A stretch of 64,000 bases of DNA from Achromobacter sp. Bel (GCF_012928505.1 NZ_JABBJN010000012.1:62001-126000); one strand, 5' to 3'. Shown: positions 1 to 9,147, counted from the stretch's first letter. A program made the numbers and translations. Notes: generated by a model from the letters alone, not told the origin.

Positions 1-1918
1 TGGCGTTCAAGTCAAGGTTGCCCACCACCCGGGTGGAACCGGTCGTGCCGGCGTTGGCCGCGTCGGGGCCAGGATCGCCCAGGTAGTAGCGGAACGTGGA
101 TCCGTCCTTGAGCGACAAATCGCCATTGATCCGCAAGCGGGAATAGCCCGAGCTGACCAGCATGCCGCCCGCCAGGATGTCCGTCGTCCCGACGCGGCCC
201 GTGCCCTGCAGGCGTCCGCCGGCGTTGATGGTCACGGTGCCGCCCAGCGCGCCGTTCGCCAGATAGAGTTCTCCCCCGTCGACAATGGTGGAGCCGGAAA
301 ATCCAGAGCCGTCTCCCGAGTAATGGAATCGGGCCGCACCTGTCTTGCGGATCGTCCCCTGCCCCGTAAACCGCTCGCCGGAAGGAAAGATCTCGGCATT
401 ATCAAAAACCACTTGCGCACCCTGCGCAATATTAATGTTTCCCGGTGGGATCATCGATGAGCCCGGCCCGTTCACATAGCGGATCGTGCCGCTCTGGATG
501 TCCACCAGTGCATTGAAACCACCCGTAGAGCCCGTGACGGTCATCGTGCCGGCGCCCTGTTTGATAAGGGTCGACTCCGAATACGACATGTTGTTAGCCA
601 CAGAGAAATCATCGCCACGATTGAAGATCAGCGTACTCCCCGCAGCGGCGGTCAAATATCCCGTTCCCAGACTGCCCGCCGAACCGCCGGTGCCGATTTC
701 CAGCGTACCGCCGCTGGTGATTTCCGTGCCGCCGCTGTAGGTGTTGTCTCCCGCCAGTGTCAACCAGCCCGGGCTACTGTGAAATACCGCTCCATACCCC
801 GAGATGCCATTGGCAATGAGCGTGCGGCCGGCTCGTTGATTGCTGAGCTTGCCTTCATTCAAGACCGCACCCGTTCCCAGCGTACTCGACGAGTCCACCG
901 GCGCCCCCGCGTCGGCAAGGATGATCTGCGACGTAGGGTCGATTTTCGTCGTGCCGGTGTACGTGTTCGTGCCGGTCAGCGCGACCAGCGAATGTTCTGT
1001 CGCGCTGAGGTTGCCGGAGCCCGAAATATCCCCCGAAACACCGCCCGTGAACCCCTTGAACACCAGCGAGCCGTTATTGAGGATGCCCTGTCCCGAACTG
1101 CCGTAGCTTCCCGTTCCGCCCACTTGCAGCGTTCCGTCCGCAATTTCGATGGCGCCGGCGATGCCCTGGTCATGTTGGAGCACAAGCGTGCCGGAGGAGA
1201 CCTTCTTGAACATGGACCCGCCAAGCAGCGCGCCCGCAAAGTTGCCCTGCTCAACGACTAAGGCTTCCTGCGAACCGAATCCGACATTGACGGTTCCACT
1301 TCCCTGAAGGTTCTTGATGTAAGCGGTGCCGCCCTGAAAGTCCAATGTGCTGTCCCGCCATACAACGGTGGACGTCGCCTGGCGAGTCAGCTTGCCAAGC
1401 GCGTCTTGCCCTGCGGCATTGGCCAAGGTGCCGCCGAGTACGATCAATGTACCCTGCGGACCGACGGAGATTGGCCCGCCATCCGTCAATTGAATAACGC
1501 CCTCCCCCCCCATGTCCCCAAACTGCGCAATGCCCTGCAAATCCACGCCGCCACCGATCGTCAGCGTGGCAAATTGGCTTGCCTTCACCACGTTACCCGT
1601 ATTCTCGTCGAACACGAGTTTTTGCAACGGCGTAAGGGCAGCGTCCAAATGCGCCACCAATGTGCCGCCCGCCATATGGACCGGCGCGTTGCCCAGGGGA
1701 TTAAATGGCAGCTCGTATATATCACCGACGGCAATCACCGTCCCATGCGCCATCGCCGAGCTCAGCAGCATCGCGCCGCCCACTGCCCATGCCGGGACAA
1801 AACTGCGGGAGATCGCGAGTGCCAGCGGGCGGCGCGTCATACCTGGGGGAAATTCATTTCTGGCCAACTCGCCATATTGCGTGGCGTAATGCGGTGCTTT
1901 CTTGTTTCTCGTTTTCAT
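1..1918 (-). CDS. Autotransporter passenger domain, N-terminal part (runs off the left edge)
   Basis: A reading frame opens at an ATG (1916-1918) and stays open to the first base of the window, giving 639 codons with no stop. The N-terminus has a charged stretch of about 30 residues and then a hydrophobic signal segment ending in Ala-Met-Ala-His-Gly (about residues 31-59), a long signal sequence of the kind seen in type V secretion. The rest is Gly/Thr/Ser/Asn-rich, low-complexity beta-helix sequence. It contains passenger-associated repeats such as LTLAGDNTYSGGT (about residue 384) and LTGTNTYTGTT (about residue 310). This is the usual build of AIDA/pertactin-class autotransporters; the beta-barrel translocator would lie beyond the left edge. 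No RGD, protease or lipase motif is visible in this part, so the role (adhesin or other surface protein) is inferred only from the fold. Confidence 0.82.
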   Translation of the reverse strand, partial: MKTRNKKAPHYATQYGELARNEFPPGMTRRPLALAISRSFVPAWAVGGAMLLSSAMAHGTVIAVGDIYELPFNPLGNAPVHMAGGTLVAHLDAALTPLQKLVFDENTGNVVKASQFATLTIGGGVDLQGIAQFGDMGGEGVIQLTDGGPISVGPQGTLIVLGGTLANAAGQDALGKLTRQATSTVVWRDSTLDFQGGTAYIKNLQGSGTVNVGFGSQEALVVEQGNFAGALLGGSMFKKVSSGTLVLQHDQGIAGAIEIADGTLQVGGTGSYGSSGQGILNNGSLVFKGFTGGVSGDISGSGNLSATEHSLVALTGTNTYTGTTKIDPTSQIILADAGAPVDSSSTLGTGAVLNEGKLSNQRAGRTLIANGISGYGAVFHSSPGWLTLAGDNTYSGGTEITSGGTLEIGTGGSAGSLGTGYLTAAAGSTLIFNRGDDFSVANNMSYSESTLIKQGAGTMTVTGSTGGFNALVDIQSGTIRYVNGPGSSMIPPGNINIAQGAQVVFDNAEIFPSGERFTGQGTIRKTGAARFHYSGDGSGFSGSTIVDGGELYLANGALGGTVTINAGGRLQGTGRVGTTDILAGGMLVSSGYSRLRINGDLSLKDGSTFRYYLGDPGPDAANAGTTGSTRVVGNLDLNA

Positions 1919-2346
1919 ACCGGATTTTGAATCTGACGGTTATTAACCCAGGCGTATGCCTGATGCGGCTTTCATTCAAATCACGCAAGCCGCGAGATAA
2001 TAACCTACAAATTTTTACATCAAAATTCAAACCGATACGCTTGCCTGACGCGCAGCCGACAATCGGCCGCGCATCGCCCCTGAGCGTCACCGTCAGGTCC
2101 TTGCCCCCGCACAGCGGTTCGACATACTGGGTGGTCTTGGCGGCCTCTTCGCGCAACGACATGTCGTTCAGGTCCATCGCCATGCGGCCGACTCACGCAT
2201 GCGACAGGAACAGCAGGTCGTTGATGATTGACGTCATGCGCTCAAACCGCGTGCTGGCCACCTGCCATCAACGCACCGGGGCGGCGGGCACGTGGCATTG
2301 ATCCCGGCTACGAACCGGGACGCACCTCAGCTCGTAGCTGGCCGAC
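1919..2346. other. Gap of about 430 bases with no intact gene
   Basis: Between the autotransporter start and the end of the MHS transporter only the sensor-kinase remnant can be recognised. The part next to the autotransporter (1919-2040) is more AT-rich than its surroundings and probably holds the autotransporter promoter. No clear -35/-10 pair was identified. Confidence 0.5.
2046..2261 (-). pseudogene. Decayed fragment of a CusS/IrlS-type sensor histidine kinase
   Basis: The minus-strand translation reads as the end of a HisKA dimerisation helix (FERMTSIINDLLFLSHA), then an in-frame TGA (2193-2195), then the following linker (DLNDMSLREEAAKTTQYVEP and on to a RGDA-like segment). This order and spacing matches heavy-metal sensor kinases of the CusS family between the phospho-acceptor helix and the ATPase domain. 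No upstream sensor region, His box or N/G boxes are present. It is therefore a remnant of roughly 70 codons broken by a stop. The assignment rests on remembered family sequence. Confidence 0.55.
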
Positions 2347-3672
2347 TCACGACCGCTGCGGCGTCAAGCTGCGGTTGCGGGCCGCGGCGCGCGCGGCGTC
2401 GCGCTCATCCGTGGGCAGGTACACCGCGCACAGGAAGTTCGCGCCCGCGATGATGGCGAACATCAGCGCCAGGGGCGGCCAGTTCAGGCCGAACTTGTGC
2501 GCCACCCACAGCCCCACCAGCGGCGTGGTGCCGCCGAAGATCGCGCCACAAAGCTGGAAGCTGAGGGAAATGCCGGTATAGCGCATCTCGATCGGAAACG
2601 CGCGCGGCAGGTACGGGGCCAGAACGGCGTAATACGCGCCGATCAGGAAGATGGCCACGAGGATGCCGATCGCGATGTTGGTGATGTTGCCCGTCAGGAT
2701 GAGCATCATCATCGGCACGGACCACAGCGTGGCCAGCGCCGTCACGTACACCAGGAAGCGGCGCTCGCCGATCTTCATCGCCACGTAGGAAGCGAGAGGG
2801 AAGCTGATCAGTTCGACCACGCCGGCCCAGGTCACCACGTCCAGGATCTGCGGGCGGGTGATGTTCAGGTACGTGGTGGTATAGGTGATCATCAGGGTCG
2901 TCACGAAATAGAATCCCGAGATTCCCAGCAGGCACAGACCGATTCCCAACGCCAGCGCGCGTTTGCGCTCGCGCAGCACCAGGCTGATCGGCGCAATGTG
3001 CTCCTTGCGCTTTTCCTTCAGGCGCTCTTCCAGTTCCGGGCTTTCGTTCACGCCGCGGCGGATGACGAAGGCCACCAGCACCAGCAGGCCGCTCACGATG
3101 AAGGGCAGGCGCCAGCCCCAGCTCAGGAAGTCTTCCTTGGGCAGGTCGGAGACGATGCGGAACACGCCGGTGGCGAGGATCAGGCCAATCGGGCTGCCGT
3201 ACTGCGGCGCGGACGCGAGCAACGTGCGCCACTTGGGTGGCGCGTGCTCGGCCGCGATCAGCACGGCGCCTCCCCATTCCCCGCCCACGGCGATGCCCTG
3301 CACCAGCCGCAACGCCACCAGCAGGATGACCGCTGCCAGGCCAATGGAGTGATAGGACGGCAGCAGCCCGATCAGCGTGGTCGCAATGCCCATCACCATC
3401 AGAGTGATGATCAGGCTCTGCTTGCGACCGACGCGATCGCCCAGGTGGCCGAAGATCAATGCGCCGAACGGGCGCGCGAAAAAGCCGATGGCAAACGTGC
3501 CCAGCGAAGCCAGCGTACCCATGAAGGGATCGTCGGTCGCGAAGAACACATCGCCGAACACCAGCGCCGCGGCGGTGGCGTAACAGTAAAAGTCATACCA
3601 CTCGATCATGGTGCCAAAGAATGCCGCCGAAGCTGCGCGAACCGGCTGGCGCCGGCTGCTCTTGCTGTCCAT
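2347..3672 (-). CDS. MFS transporter, metabolite:H+ symporter (MHS) family
   Basis: A 441-residue inner-membrane permease with 12 predicted membrane segments, the usual MHS length. Family signatures are visible: TMIEWYDFYCY at residues 21-31, GHLGDRVGRKQ in the first cytoplasmic loop (75-85) and RLVQGIAVGGEWGG (122-135). MHS members (ShiA, ProP, KgtP, CitA) take up organic acids, betaines or amino-acid-like solutes with protons. The ATG is preceded by AGGGGA. It is divergent from the MocR regulator, and the gap between them holds a TGGCTATA/TATAGCCA palindrome, so it probably supplies the substrate of the neighbouring catabolic operon. The substrate itself cannot be read from sequence. Confidence 0.9.
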   Translation of the reverse strand: MDSKSSRRQPVRAASAAFFGTMIEWYDFYCYATAAALVFGDVFFATDDPFMGTLASLGTFAIGFFARPFGALIFGHLGDRVGRKQSLIITLMVMGIATTLIGLLPSYHSIGLAAVILLVALRLVQGIAVGGEWGGAVLIAAEHAPPKWRTLLASAPQYGSPIGLILATGVFRIVSDLPKEDFLSWGWRLPFIVSGLLVLVAFVIRRGVNESPELEERLKEKRKEHIAPISLVLRERKRALALGIGLCLLGISGFYFVTTLMITYTTTYLNITRPQILDVVTWAGVVELISFPLASYVAMKIGERRFLVYVTALATLWSVPMMMLILTGNITNIAIGILVAIFLIGAYYAVLAPYLPRAFPIEMRYTGISLSFQLCGAIFGGTTPLVGLWVAHKFGLNWPPLALMFAIIAGANFLCAVYLPTDERDAARAAARNRSLTPQRS

Positions 3673-3721
3673 TTAATTCCCCTTGTATGCCTTGATGGCT
3701 GTGATTGACGATAGCAGCGAC

Positions 3722-3742
3722 TGGCTATATCTTGTATAGCCA
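3722..3742. promoter_or_regulatory. Probable operator of the MocR regulator (inverted repeat)
   Basis: A perfect inverted repeat TGGCTATA-N5-TATAGCCA lies in the 97-base divergent gap between the MHS transporter and the MocR gene. The 9-mer TGGCTATAT recurs upstream of the M20-kinase-lyase operon (9117-9125). MocR/PdxR-type regulators commonly bind repeats in the promoter shared with the divergent gene. The operator role is inferred. Confidence 0.6.
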
Positions 3743-3769
3743 CAAATGCCAATGTTCTAAGGCCACTTG

Positions 3770-5287
3770 ATGAAAGAAGTGCTTCTCTCTGATCTCCTTG
3801 CCGGGGCCCTCTCGCGGCAATCCGAGCAGCCCTTGCAACGGCAGATCTACGAGATCGTGCGCCGGGCAGTGCTCGACCACACCCTGGTCGCCGGGCAACG
3901 GCTGCCGTCCTCGCGCGCGCTGGCCGAAGAGCTTGGGATTTCACGCATAACGATCTCCCTGGCTTACGACAGGCTGATCGCCGAGAGCTATCTCACCGCC
4001 CGCGAGGGCAGCGGCACCTTCGTCGAACACACCGGCGAACGTCCGCTGGCGGCGCCTTCCCCGGAAACGGCGGCCCGCCAGCGCCTGGGGCTGTCCACCC
4101 GCGGCGAAGTCACGGGCGGCGGCACGGGCGGACTGGGGCAGCACACGGGCGCCTTCGTGCCGGGCATTGCGGACGCGACGCTGTTCCCTTTCCATGTCTG
4201 GAGGCGGCTGCTGTCGCGCCACCTGGGCAAATCGAACCTGGCGTTGGCTGGCTATTCCAAGGATGGCGCGGGCTTCGCGCCACTGCGCGAGGCCATCGCG
4301 AACTACCTGCGCATTTCGCGCTCGGTCGTCTGCCAGCCGGAACAGGTCATCGTGACTGCCGGAACCCACCAATCCGTCGACCTCTGCGCCCGCCTGCTGG
4401 CCGACACCGGCGACGCCGCGCTGGTGGAAAGCCCCTGTCACTGGGCCTTCCCGCCGCTGCTGACCGCGGCGGGCATCCGCGTCCATCCCGCCCACGTCGA
4501 CGAAGGGGGCCTGAACCTTTCCACCAGCAAAGTGCCGAAACGCACGCGCCTCGTGATCAGCAGCCCTTCGCATCAATATCCCACGGGTGTCGTCATGCCG
4601 CTGGCGCGACGCCTGGAACTGCTGCAAGCCGCGCGCACGAGCGGGTTGTGGATCATTGAAGACGACTACGACAGCGAATTCCGCTACGACGGTGCGCCGA
4701 TTCCGTCCCTGCAGGGCCTGGACACCGACGGCCGCGTCATCTACATGGGTACGTTCAGCAAGACCATGTTCGCCGGGCTGCGCATGAGCTACATGGTCGT
4801 TCCAGAACATATCGCGCACGCATTCTCCAACGCCTGCTCGCGTATTTACCGGCCAGGGCACCTGCATCTGCAGGCCGCGCTGGCGGATTTCATGGATGAC
4901 GGGCATTTCTCGCAGAACATCAAGCGCATGCGGCTGGAGTACGCGGAACGCCAGCGCCTGCTGCGGGAAGAACTGTTGCGGCAAGTCGGCCCGATGGTCG
5001 AGCTGTCGCAGGCCCGGGCGGGGCTGCACGTGTATGCGCGCCTGTCGCCGCGGGTGTCGGTATCGCAACTGGTCGCCCACGCGCAAGCCGAGAATATCGT
5101 GCTGGGCCAGCCCCACTTCCTGCCCGATCACGCCCAGGGAGACCGCAACGCGGTGGTGCTGGGCTACGGCGGCGTGCCCGGATCGCAGATTCCGGCGGGC
5201 GTGGAGCGCTTCGCGCGCGCGCTTGACCGCGCCAGCAGCACGGCGCCCGCAGCACGCCCCAGGCGACGCCGCGCGGCGCCGGCCTGA
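3770..5287 (+). CDS. MocR/PdxR-type GntR regulator with PLP aminotransferase-like domain
   Basis: A 505-residue transcriptional regulator. The first ~85 residues are a GntR winged helix (LPSSRALAEELGISRITIS and the GSGTFV wing). The remainder is a fold-type I aminotransferase-like domain with DDYDSEFRY and the PLP lysine in TFSKTMFAG (K331). MocR proteins sense PLP-linked amino compounds and usually control adjacent amino-acid or amine catabolism. The ATG at 3770 is preferred over the TTG immediately before it. The gene is divergent from the MHS transporter and convergent with the aminotransferase at 5334. The shared TGGCTATA element makes it the likely regulator of both the transporter and the 9036-5334 operon. 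Confidence 0.9.
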   Translation: MKEVLLSDLLAGALSRQSEQPLQRQIYEIVRRAVLDHTLVAGQRLPSSRALAEELGISRITISLAYDRLIAESYLTAREGSGTFVEHTGERPLAAPSPETAARQRLGLSTRGEVTGGGTGGLGQHTGAFVPGIADATLFPFHVWRRLLSRHLGKSNLALAGYSKDGAGFAPLREAIANYLRISRSVVCQPEQVIVTAGTHQSVDLCARLLADTGDAALVESPCHWAFPPLLTAAGIRVHPAHVDEGGLNLSTSKVPKRTRLVISSPSHQYPTGVVMPLARRLELLQAARTSGLWIIEDDYDSEFRYDGAPIPSLQGLDTDGRVIYMGTFSKTMFAGLRMSYMVVPEHIAHAFSNACSRIYRPGHLHLQAALADFMDDGHFSQNIKRMRLEYAERQRLLREELLRQVGPMVELSQARAGLHVYARLSPRVSVSQLVAHAQAENIVLGQPHFLPDHAQGDRNAVVLGYGGVPGSQIPAGVERFARALDRASSTAPAARPRRRRAAPA

Positions 5288-5297
5288 GTGGACCGTC

Positions 5298-5323
5298 GCG
5301 CGGGCAAGCCATGGCTCCCGCGC
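5298..5323. terminator. Hairpin in the convergent gap between the MocR and phospho-lyase genes
   Basis: GCGCGGG and CCCGCGC arms flank an inner AGCCATGGCT palindrome. The hairpin fills most of the 46-base gap between two converging genes. No T tract follows on either strand, so it is only a possible bidirectional terminator. Confidence 0.4.
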
Positions 5324-5333
5324 CAGCCCGTCC

Positions 5334-6662
5334 CTACAGCTTGGCAAACACCTCGTCGGCCGCATGCATCAACTGGTCCGCGTTGTCCAGGCTGAACGGC
5401 AGTTGCGGCCGCAGCTTGATGACGTTGCCGCGCAGGCCGGTGGCGCTCAGCAGCACGCGGTGTTCGCGCATCAAGTTCACGAATCGGTGCGTCTCTTCGG
5501 TGGCCGGCGTTTTGGCCGCCTGGTCCTTGACCAGTTCGATGCCCATGAACAGGCCGTCGCCGCGCACATCGCCGATCCAAGGATGCTTCTGCGCCATCTC
5601 GCGGAACTTATCCCGCAGATAGGCGCCGGTGCGCGCCGCGTTTGCCTGCAGGCCTTCGTCCTGGATGACATCCAGCGTCGCCAGTGCCGCCGCGCTGGAG
5701 ACCGGATTGCCACCGAACGTGTTGAAGTAGCGCGCGTCGCGGCCGAAGCGTTCGAAGATCTCGGGACGCGCTACCACACCGGCTATCGGATGGCCGTTGC
5801 CCATGGGTTTGCCCATGGTGACGATGTCGGGCACCAGGCCATGACGCTGGAAGCCCCACATGCACGAACCGGTGCGCGCGAAACCCGCCTGCACTTCGTC
5901 GGCGATGAACAGCCCGCCGGCGGCGCGGATGGCCTCGACGGCGGGCGCCAGGAACGGCGCGGGATCGGTATAGACACCGTCGCTGGAGAAGACCGTATCC
6001 ACCAGCAGCGCTGCCGGACGTATGCCATGGCGCAACATATCGTCGATGGCCTCCTGCACCCGGGCGGCAAACCACGCGCCGATCGTTGCGGGATCGTGCC
6101 GGTAGGTGTCGGGCGCGCTCACGGCACGCACGTCGACGCCCAACGGCACGGTCTTGCCCAGCGAGGGCGACACCGCCGCGACAGCGGCCGTAACGCCGTG
6201 GTAGGCCAGCTCCGTCACGATGACGCCGCTGGCGCCCGTGTGGCTGCGCGCGATGCGCAGCGCCAGGTCGTTGGCCTCGCTGCCGGTGCACGTAAACATC
6301 GCTTGCGACAGCGCGGACGGAAACGTGGCCACGAGGCGCTCGGCGTACTCCACCACGCCGTCGTGCAGATAGCGCGTATGCGTATTGAGCACCGCGGCCT
6401 GCTCGGCAATGGCCGCGACCACGCGCGGATGGCTATGCCCCACCGACGCCACATTGTTGTAGGCGTCCAGGTAGCGTTCTCCGGCGGCGTCATACAGCCA
6501 CACGCCCTCGCCGCGCACGATGTGCAGCGGATTGTCATAGAACAGCCGATAGGCCGTTCCAAGAACGCGTTGGCGCCGTTCGATCAGGGCTCGCTCGGCG
6601 GCGGGCAGGCTGCCGGCGGCAGCGGGGTCGAACGCGTTCAACATGGCCTTGTCCTTGCTCAT
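5334..6662 (-). CDS. Class III PLP enzyme, phospho-lyase-like (ETNPPL/PHYKPL family)
   Basis: A 442-residue class III aminotransferase-fold enzyme with the PLP lysine in [12 protein letters not shown] (K285) and the cofactor aspartate in IADEVQAGF (D255). The sequence tracks the AGXT2-like phospho-lyases rather than GabT or ArgD, for example [40 protein letters not shown] and the [14 protein letters not shown] region. Known members eliminate phosphate and ammonia from phosphoethanolamine (ETNPPL) or 5-phosphohydroxylysine (PHYKPL) to give an aldehyde. The ATG at 6662 overlaps the kinase stop by 4 bases, so the two are translationally coupled. The pairing with a hydroxylysine-kinase-like protein supports phospho-lyase activity over transamination; the exact substrate is inferred. 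Confidence 0.8.
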   Translation of the reverse strand: MSKDKAMLNAFDPAAAGSLPAAERALIERRQRVLGTAYRLFYDNPLHIVRGEGVWLYDAAGERYLDAYNNVASVGHSHPRVVAAIAEQAAVLNTHTRYLHDGVVEYAERLVATFPSALSQAMFTCTGSEANDLALRIARSHTGASGVIVTELAYHGVTAAVAAVSPSLGKTVPLGVDVRAVSAPDTYRHDPATIGAWFAARVQEAIDDMLRHGIRPAALLVDTVFSSDGVYTDPAPFLAPAVEAIRAAGGLFIADEVQAGFARTGSCMWGFQRHGLVPDIVTMGKPMGNGHPIAGVVARPEIFERFGRDARYFNTFGGNPVSSAAALATLDVIQDEGLQANAARTGAYLRDKFREMAQKHPWIGDVRGDGLFMGIELVKDQAAKTPATEETHRFVNLMREHRVLLSATGLRGNVIKLRPQLPFSLDNADQLMHAADEVFAKL

Positions 6663-7741
6663 GCAGGATTCTCCAAAGTGGCGCCGCAGGCCCGCGACAG
6701 AATGTCTCGGGCGCGCCCTTGCGGCAAAGCCGCCAGTCGCGCCAGGCCGATCCAGGCCGGGGCGTTGTTGCGCAGGATGTAGGTACGGTTTTCGGGGTGC
6801 TGCTTGGCACGCCAGCCCGTGATGGCCACGGTCAGCAGCAGGCGCGCGGCAATCAGGTCCGGCAGCAGCGCGATCTCCGGATACGTCAGCGGATTCAGGC
6901 GGTGGTAGCGGGCCACGCACAGCGCAGCGCGATCCAGCGGGCTGGCCGAATCTTCCAGCAGGTACGAGCAGGCCACCGCGAGGTCCTGCACAAGCGGCGC
7001 CTGCACCATGTCGCCGAAATCGAGGATGGCCGAAATACGGTCGGGCTGCGCCGCGTCCACCAGGACGTTGTAGGGGTTCAGGTCATTGTGGATGACCTGG
7101 CGGCGCAGGCCCGGCAGCGCCGGCCGGACATGCGCCATGAACCGCGCCAGGGTGCGCTCGGCCAGCGCGCGCTGACCAGCGTCTTCGATGTCGGCCAGCA
7201 GATCCGCCATCTGTTCAGCGTGCTGAAGATCCCACAGCAGCGTGTGGTTCGCAGTCGGATGTTCGAACCCCCGCAAGGCCAGATCGAAGCCCGCCAGCGC
7301 ATGACCTAGGGCTTGCGCCTGCGACGCGCTGCGTGGGGTCCTGTAGAGCGGCGTGCCGGACAGAAAGGTGATCACCCGGATGGCGCGGCGTACGCCCGCC
7401 GGCCCATCGTGCCAATGCACGTAGCGGCCGTCGCGCGTCAACAGCAGGTGCGGCACCGGCAGGCTGCTGTCGGCGCGCATCAGGTGAAGCTGCGCCTGCG
7501 TCTGGAAGTCCGTCACCGCCGGATCCTCGGCGGGATGAGTGGCCTTCAGGACATAGGCGCTGCCATCGTCCAGGCGCAGGTGAAAGTTCTGGTCGCGCTC
7601 GCTGCTCAGCAATTCCGCCTGGGTACGCAGCCCGAAGACGTCCCAGGCAATCGCCTGGGCATCGTCGATGGTCAGTTTCGGGGCTTCGGCCGCAAAGAGC
7701 GCCTGTTCGGTCGTCGGAGTCGCCGTGCTGCGGATCGTCAT
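6659..7741 (-). CDS. APH-fold small-molecule kinase, hydroxylysine kinase (HYKK)-like
   Basis: A 360-residue aminoglycoside-phosphotransferase-fold kinase. Visible elements are the nucleotide lysine in YVLKA (K66), the Brenner motif HNDLNPYNVL (catalytic D220) and the metal-binding DFG (241-243). Features recalled from animal HYKK/AGPHD1 are shared: VFGL and QNFHL near the N-terminus, ILDFGDM, and PENRTYIL near the C-terminus. HYKK phosphorylates the 5-hydroxyl of hydroxylysine using GTP. The ATG at 7741 overlaps the M20 stop by 4 bases, and the gene overlaps the downstream phospho-lyase by 4 bases. An antibiotic-resistance role is unlikely in this setting. Confidence 0.78.
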   Translation of the reverse strand: MTIRSTATPTTEQALFAAEAPKLTIDDAQAIAWDVFGLRTQAELLSSERDQNFHLRLDDGSAYVLKATHPAEDPAVTDFQTQAQLHLMRADSSLPVPHLLLTRDGRYVHWHDGPAGVRRAIRVITFLSGTPLYRTPRSASQAQALGHALAGFDLALRGFEHPTANHTLLWDLQHAEQMADLLADIEDAGQRALAERTLARFMAHVRPALPGLRRQVIHNDLNPYNVLVDAAQPDRISAILDFGDMVQAPLVQDLAVACSYLLEDSASPLDRAALCVARYHRLNPLTYPEIALLPDLIAARLLLTVAITGWRAKQHPENRTYILRNNAPAWIGLARLAALPQGRARDILSRACGATLENPA

Positions 7742-9036
7742 GCGGCGATCTCTTCCAGGCCGCACCATTCGGCAATGAACAATGCGATGGTCTGCGTCAC
7801 CTTGCGCACCGATTCCAGGTTCACCGACTCGTCGTTGCCGTGCGGCATGCGGCATTCCGGGCCGTAGACGATGGCCGGCGTATCGGCGTAGAGGCCGTAG
7901 AACCGGGCATCGGTCGCAGCCGAGGTGACGTATTCCTGCAGCGGCTCATTGAAGACCGCTTCATGGCTGACGCGCAGCGCCGCCTCGACGTCCTCGGAAT
8001 CCTTCAGTTCATAGCCTTCGGCCATGAAGCCGTGGTAGATCACCTTGGGCGGGTGCTTGGCGAGGAAAGGATCCCGCGCGGCCACTTCCGCGACGAACGC
8101 TTCGATCTCCGCGCGGGCGGCCTCCAGGCTCTGGCCCGGGAACACCGCGACGCGCATGTCGAAGGTACACCAGGCGGGCACGCTCGAAGGCCAGTCGCCG
8201 CCGGCGATCTTGCCCAGGTTGAAGCGGATGGGATGCGGGTGGTCGCAGAAATGGGTGTGCTCGCATTTGCGGCCGTTCCAGCGTTCTTCCAGTTCGTCCA
8301 TCGCCTGGATCATGAAGATGGCTTTCTGGATGGCGTTGGCGCCTGCGCCGGAAAACGCCGCCGACGCGTGCTGGGGATCGCCATCGACCTGCACCTGGAA
8401 CCACATGGGCCCGACCTGGGCCCGCATCAGCATCGGCAGCAGGGGTTCGGGAATGAATGCGGCATCGGCGCGGTAGCCCCGCTGCAGGCAGGCCAACGCG
8501 CCGTTGCCGGTGCATTCCTCTTCCACCACGGATTGCAGGAACACGTCCGCCGCCGGCTGCAGCCCTACCCGGCGCAGCGCGTCCAACGCCGCCATGCAGG
8601 CGATAAGGCCCGATTTCATGTCGCCCGCGCCGCGGCCATGCATCCAGCCGTCGATGATGGCGGGGTCGTAGGGATCGCGGCTCCACTGCGACCGGGGCCC
8701 CACCGGCACCACGTCGATATGGCCGTTCAGGATCAGCGACCGGCCCTGGCGCGTTCGCGAGCGGTGGGTGCCTACCACGTTGAACGCGTTGTCGTACGAA
8801 ACGGCTACCGGCGAGAAGCCCGGCATGTGCTTGATGGCATCGATGTCGATCTGCCAGCGGTCCACCTCATAGCCCCGCGCCTCATACTGCGCCGCCATGA
8901 AATCCTGCGCGGCTGCCTCTTCGCCGCGCTGGGACGGGATTCGGACCAACTGCGCCAGCGTATCGGTCTGGTCGGCATAGCCGTCATTGACGGCCGCGAG
9001 AATGCGCGCTTTCAGCGCTTGGGTCAGCTCGGGCAT
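7738..9036 (-). CDS. M20 family metallo-deacylase/peptidase (ArgE/DapE-like)
   Basis: A 432-residue di-zinc amidohydrolase of the ArgE/DapE/carboxypeptidase G2 family. Metal and catalytic positions are NGHIDVVP (H106, D108), GRGAGDMKSG (D139) and the VVEEECTGNG glutamates (E172/E173). A dimerisation domain lies in the middle. The family hydrolyses N-acyl-amino acids or small peptides in the cytoplasm. It is the first gene of a three-gene operon whose cistrons overlap by 4 bases each. Two TATAGCCA-type half-sites lie upstream. Its likely job is to free the amino substrate that the kinase and phospho-lyase then process. The acyl or peptidyl substrate is unknown. Confidence 0.85.
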   Translation of the reverse strand: MPELTQALKARILAAVNDGYADQTDTLAQLVRIPSQRGEEAAAQDFMAAQYEARGYEVDRWQIDIDAIKHMPGFSPVAVSYDNAFNVVGTHRSRTRQGRSLILNGHIDVVPVGPRSQWSRDPYDPAIIDGWMHGRGAGDMKSGLIACMAALDALRRVGLQPAADVFLQSVVEEECTGNGALACLQRGYRADAAFIPEPLLPMLMRAQVGPMWFQVQVDGDPQHASAAFSGAGANAIQKAIFMIQAMDELEERWNGRKCEHTHFCDHPHPIRFNLGKIAGGDWPSSVPAWCTFDMRVAVFPGQSLEAARAEIEAFVAEVAARDPFLAKHPPKVIYHGFMAEGYELKDSEDVEAALRVSHEAVFNEPLQEYVTSAATDARFYGLYADTPAIVYGPECRMPHGNDESVNLESVRKVTQTIALFIAEWCGLEEIAA

Positions 9037-9094
9037 GGATGTTCCACGGTTAGGGACAATGCCAAAGATGATAGGGGAAATTGGCGCTAAGTCA

Positions 9095-9125
9095 GATAGC
9101 CAATCCCAAGCAGTTCATATAGCCA
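9095..9125 (-). promoter_or_regulatory. Direct repeats GATAGCCA / TATAGCCA upstream of the M20-kinase-lyase operon
   Basis: GATAGCCA (9095-9102) and TATAGCCA (9118-9125) lie 23 bases apart, about two helical turns, 59-89 bases upstream of the M20 start. The 9-base match to the MocR-MHS intergenic palindrome (3722-3730) points to one regulator binding both promoters. The role is inferred from recurrence and position. Confidence 0.55.
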
Positions 9126-9147
9126 CTTTTGGAATCCGCGCGCAGGG

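Noticed and set aside
1854..2183. 109-codon minus-strand frame near the autotransporter
   Set aside because: Its first part is the sensor-kinase remnant and its last part overlaps the autotransporter start in another frame. It is not an intact gene.
2497..3708. 403-codon plus-strand frame opposite the MHS transporter
   Set aside because: It is His/Gln-rich shadow sequence, and the transporter on the other strand has clear motifs and a ribosome-binding site.
6659..7741. Aminoglycoside-resistance kinase
   Set aside because: The fold is shared, but the HYKK-like motifs and coupling to a PLP phospho-lyase point to metabolism.
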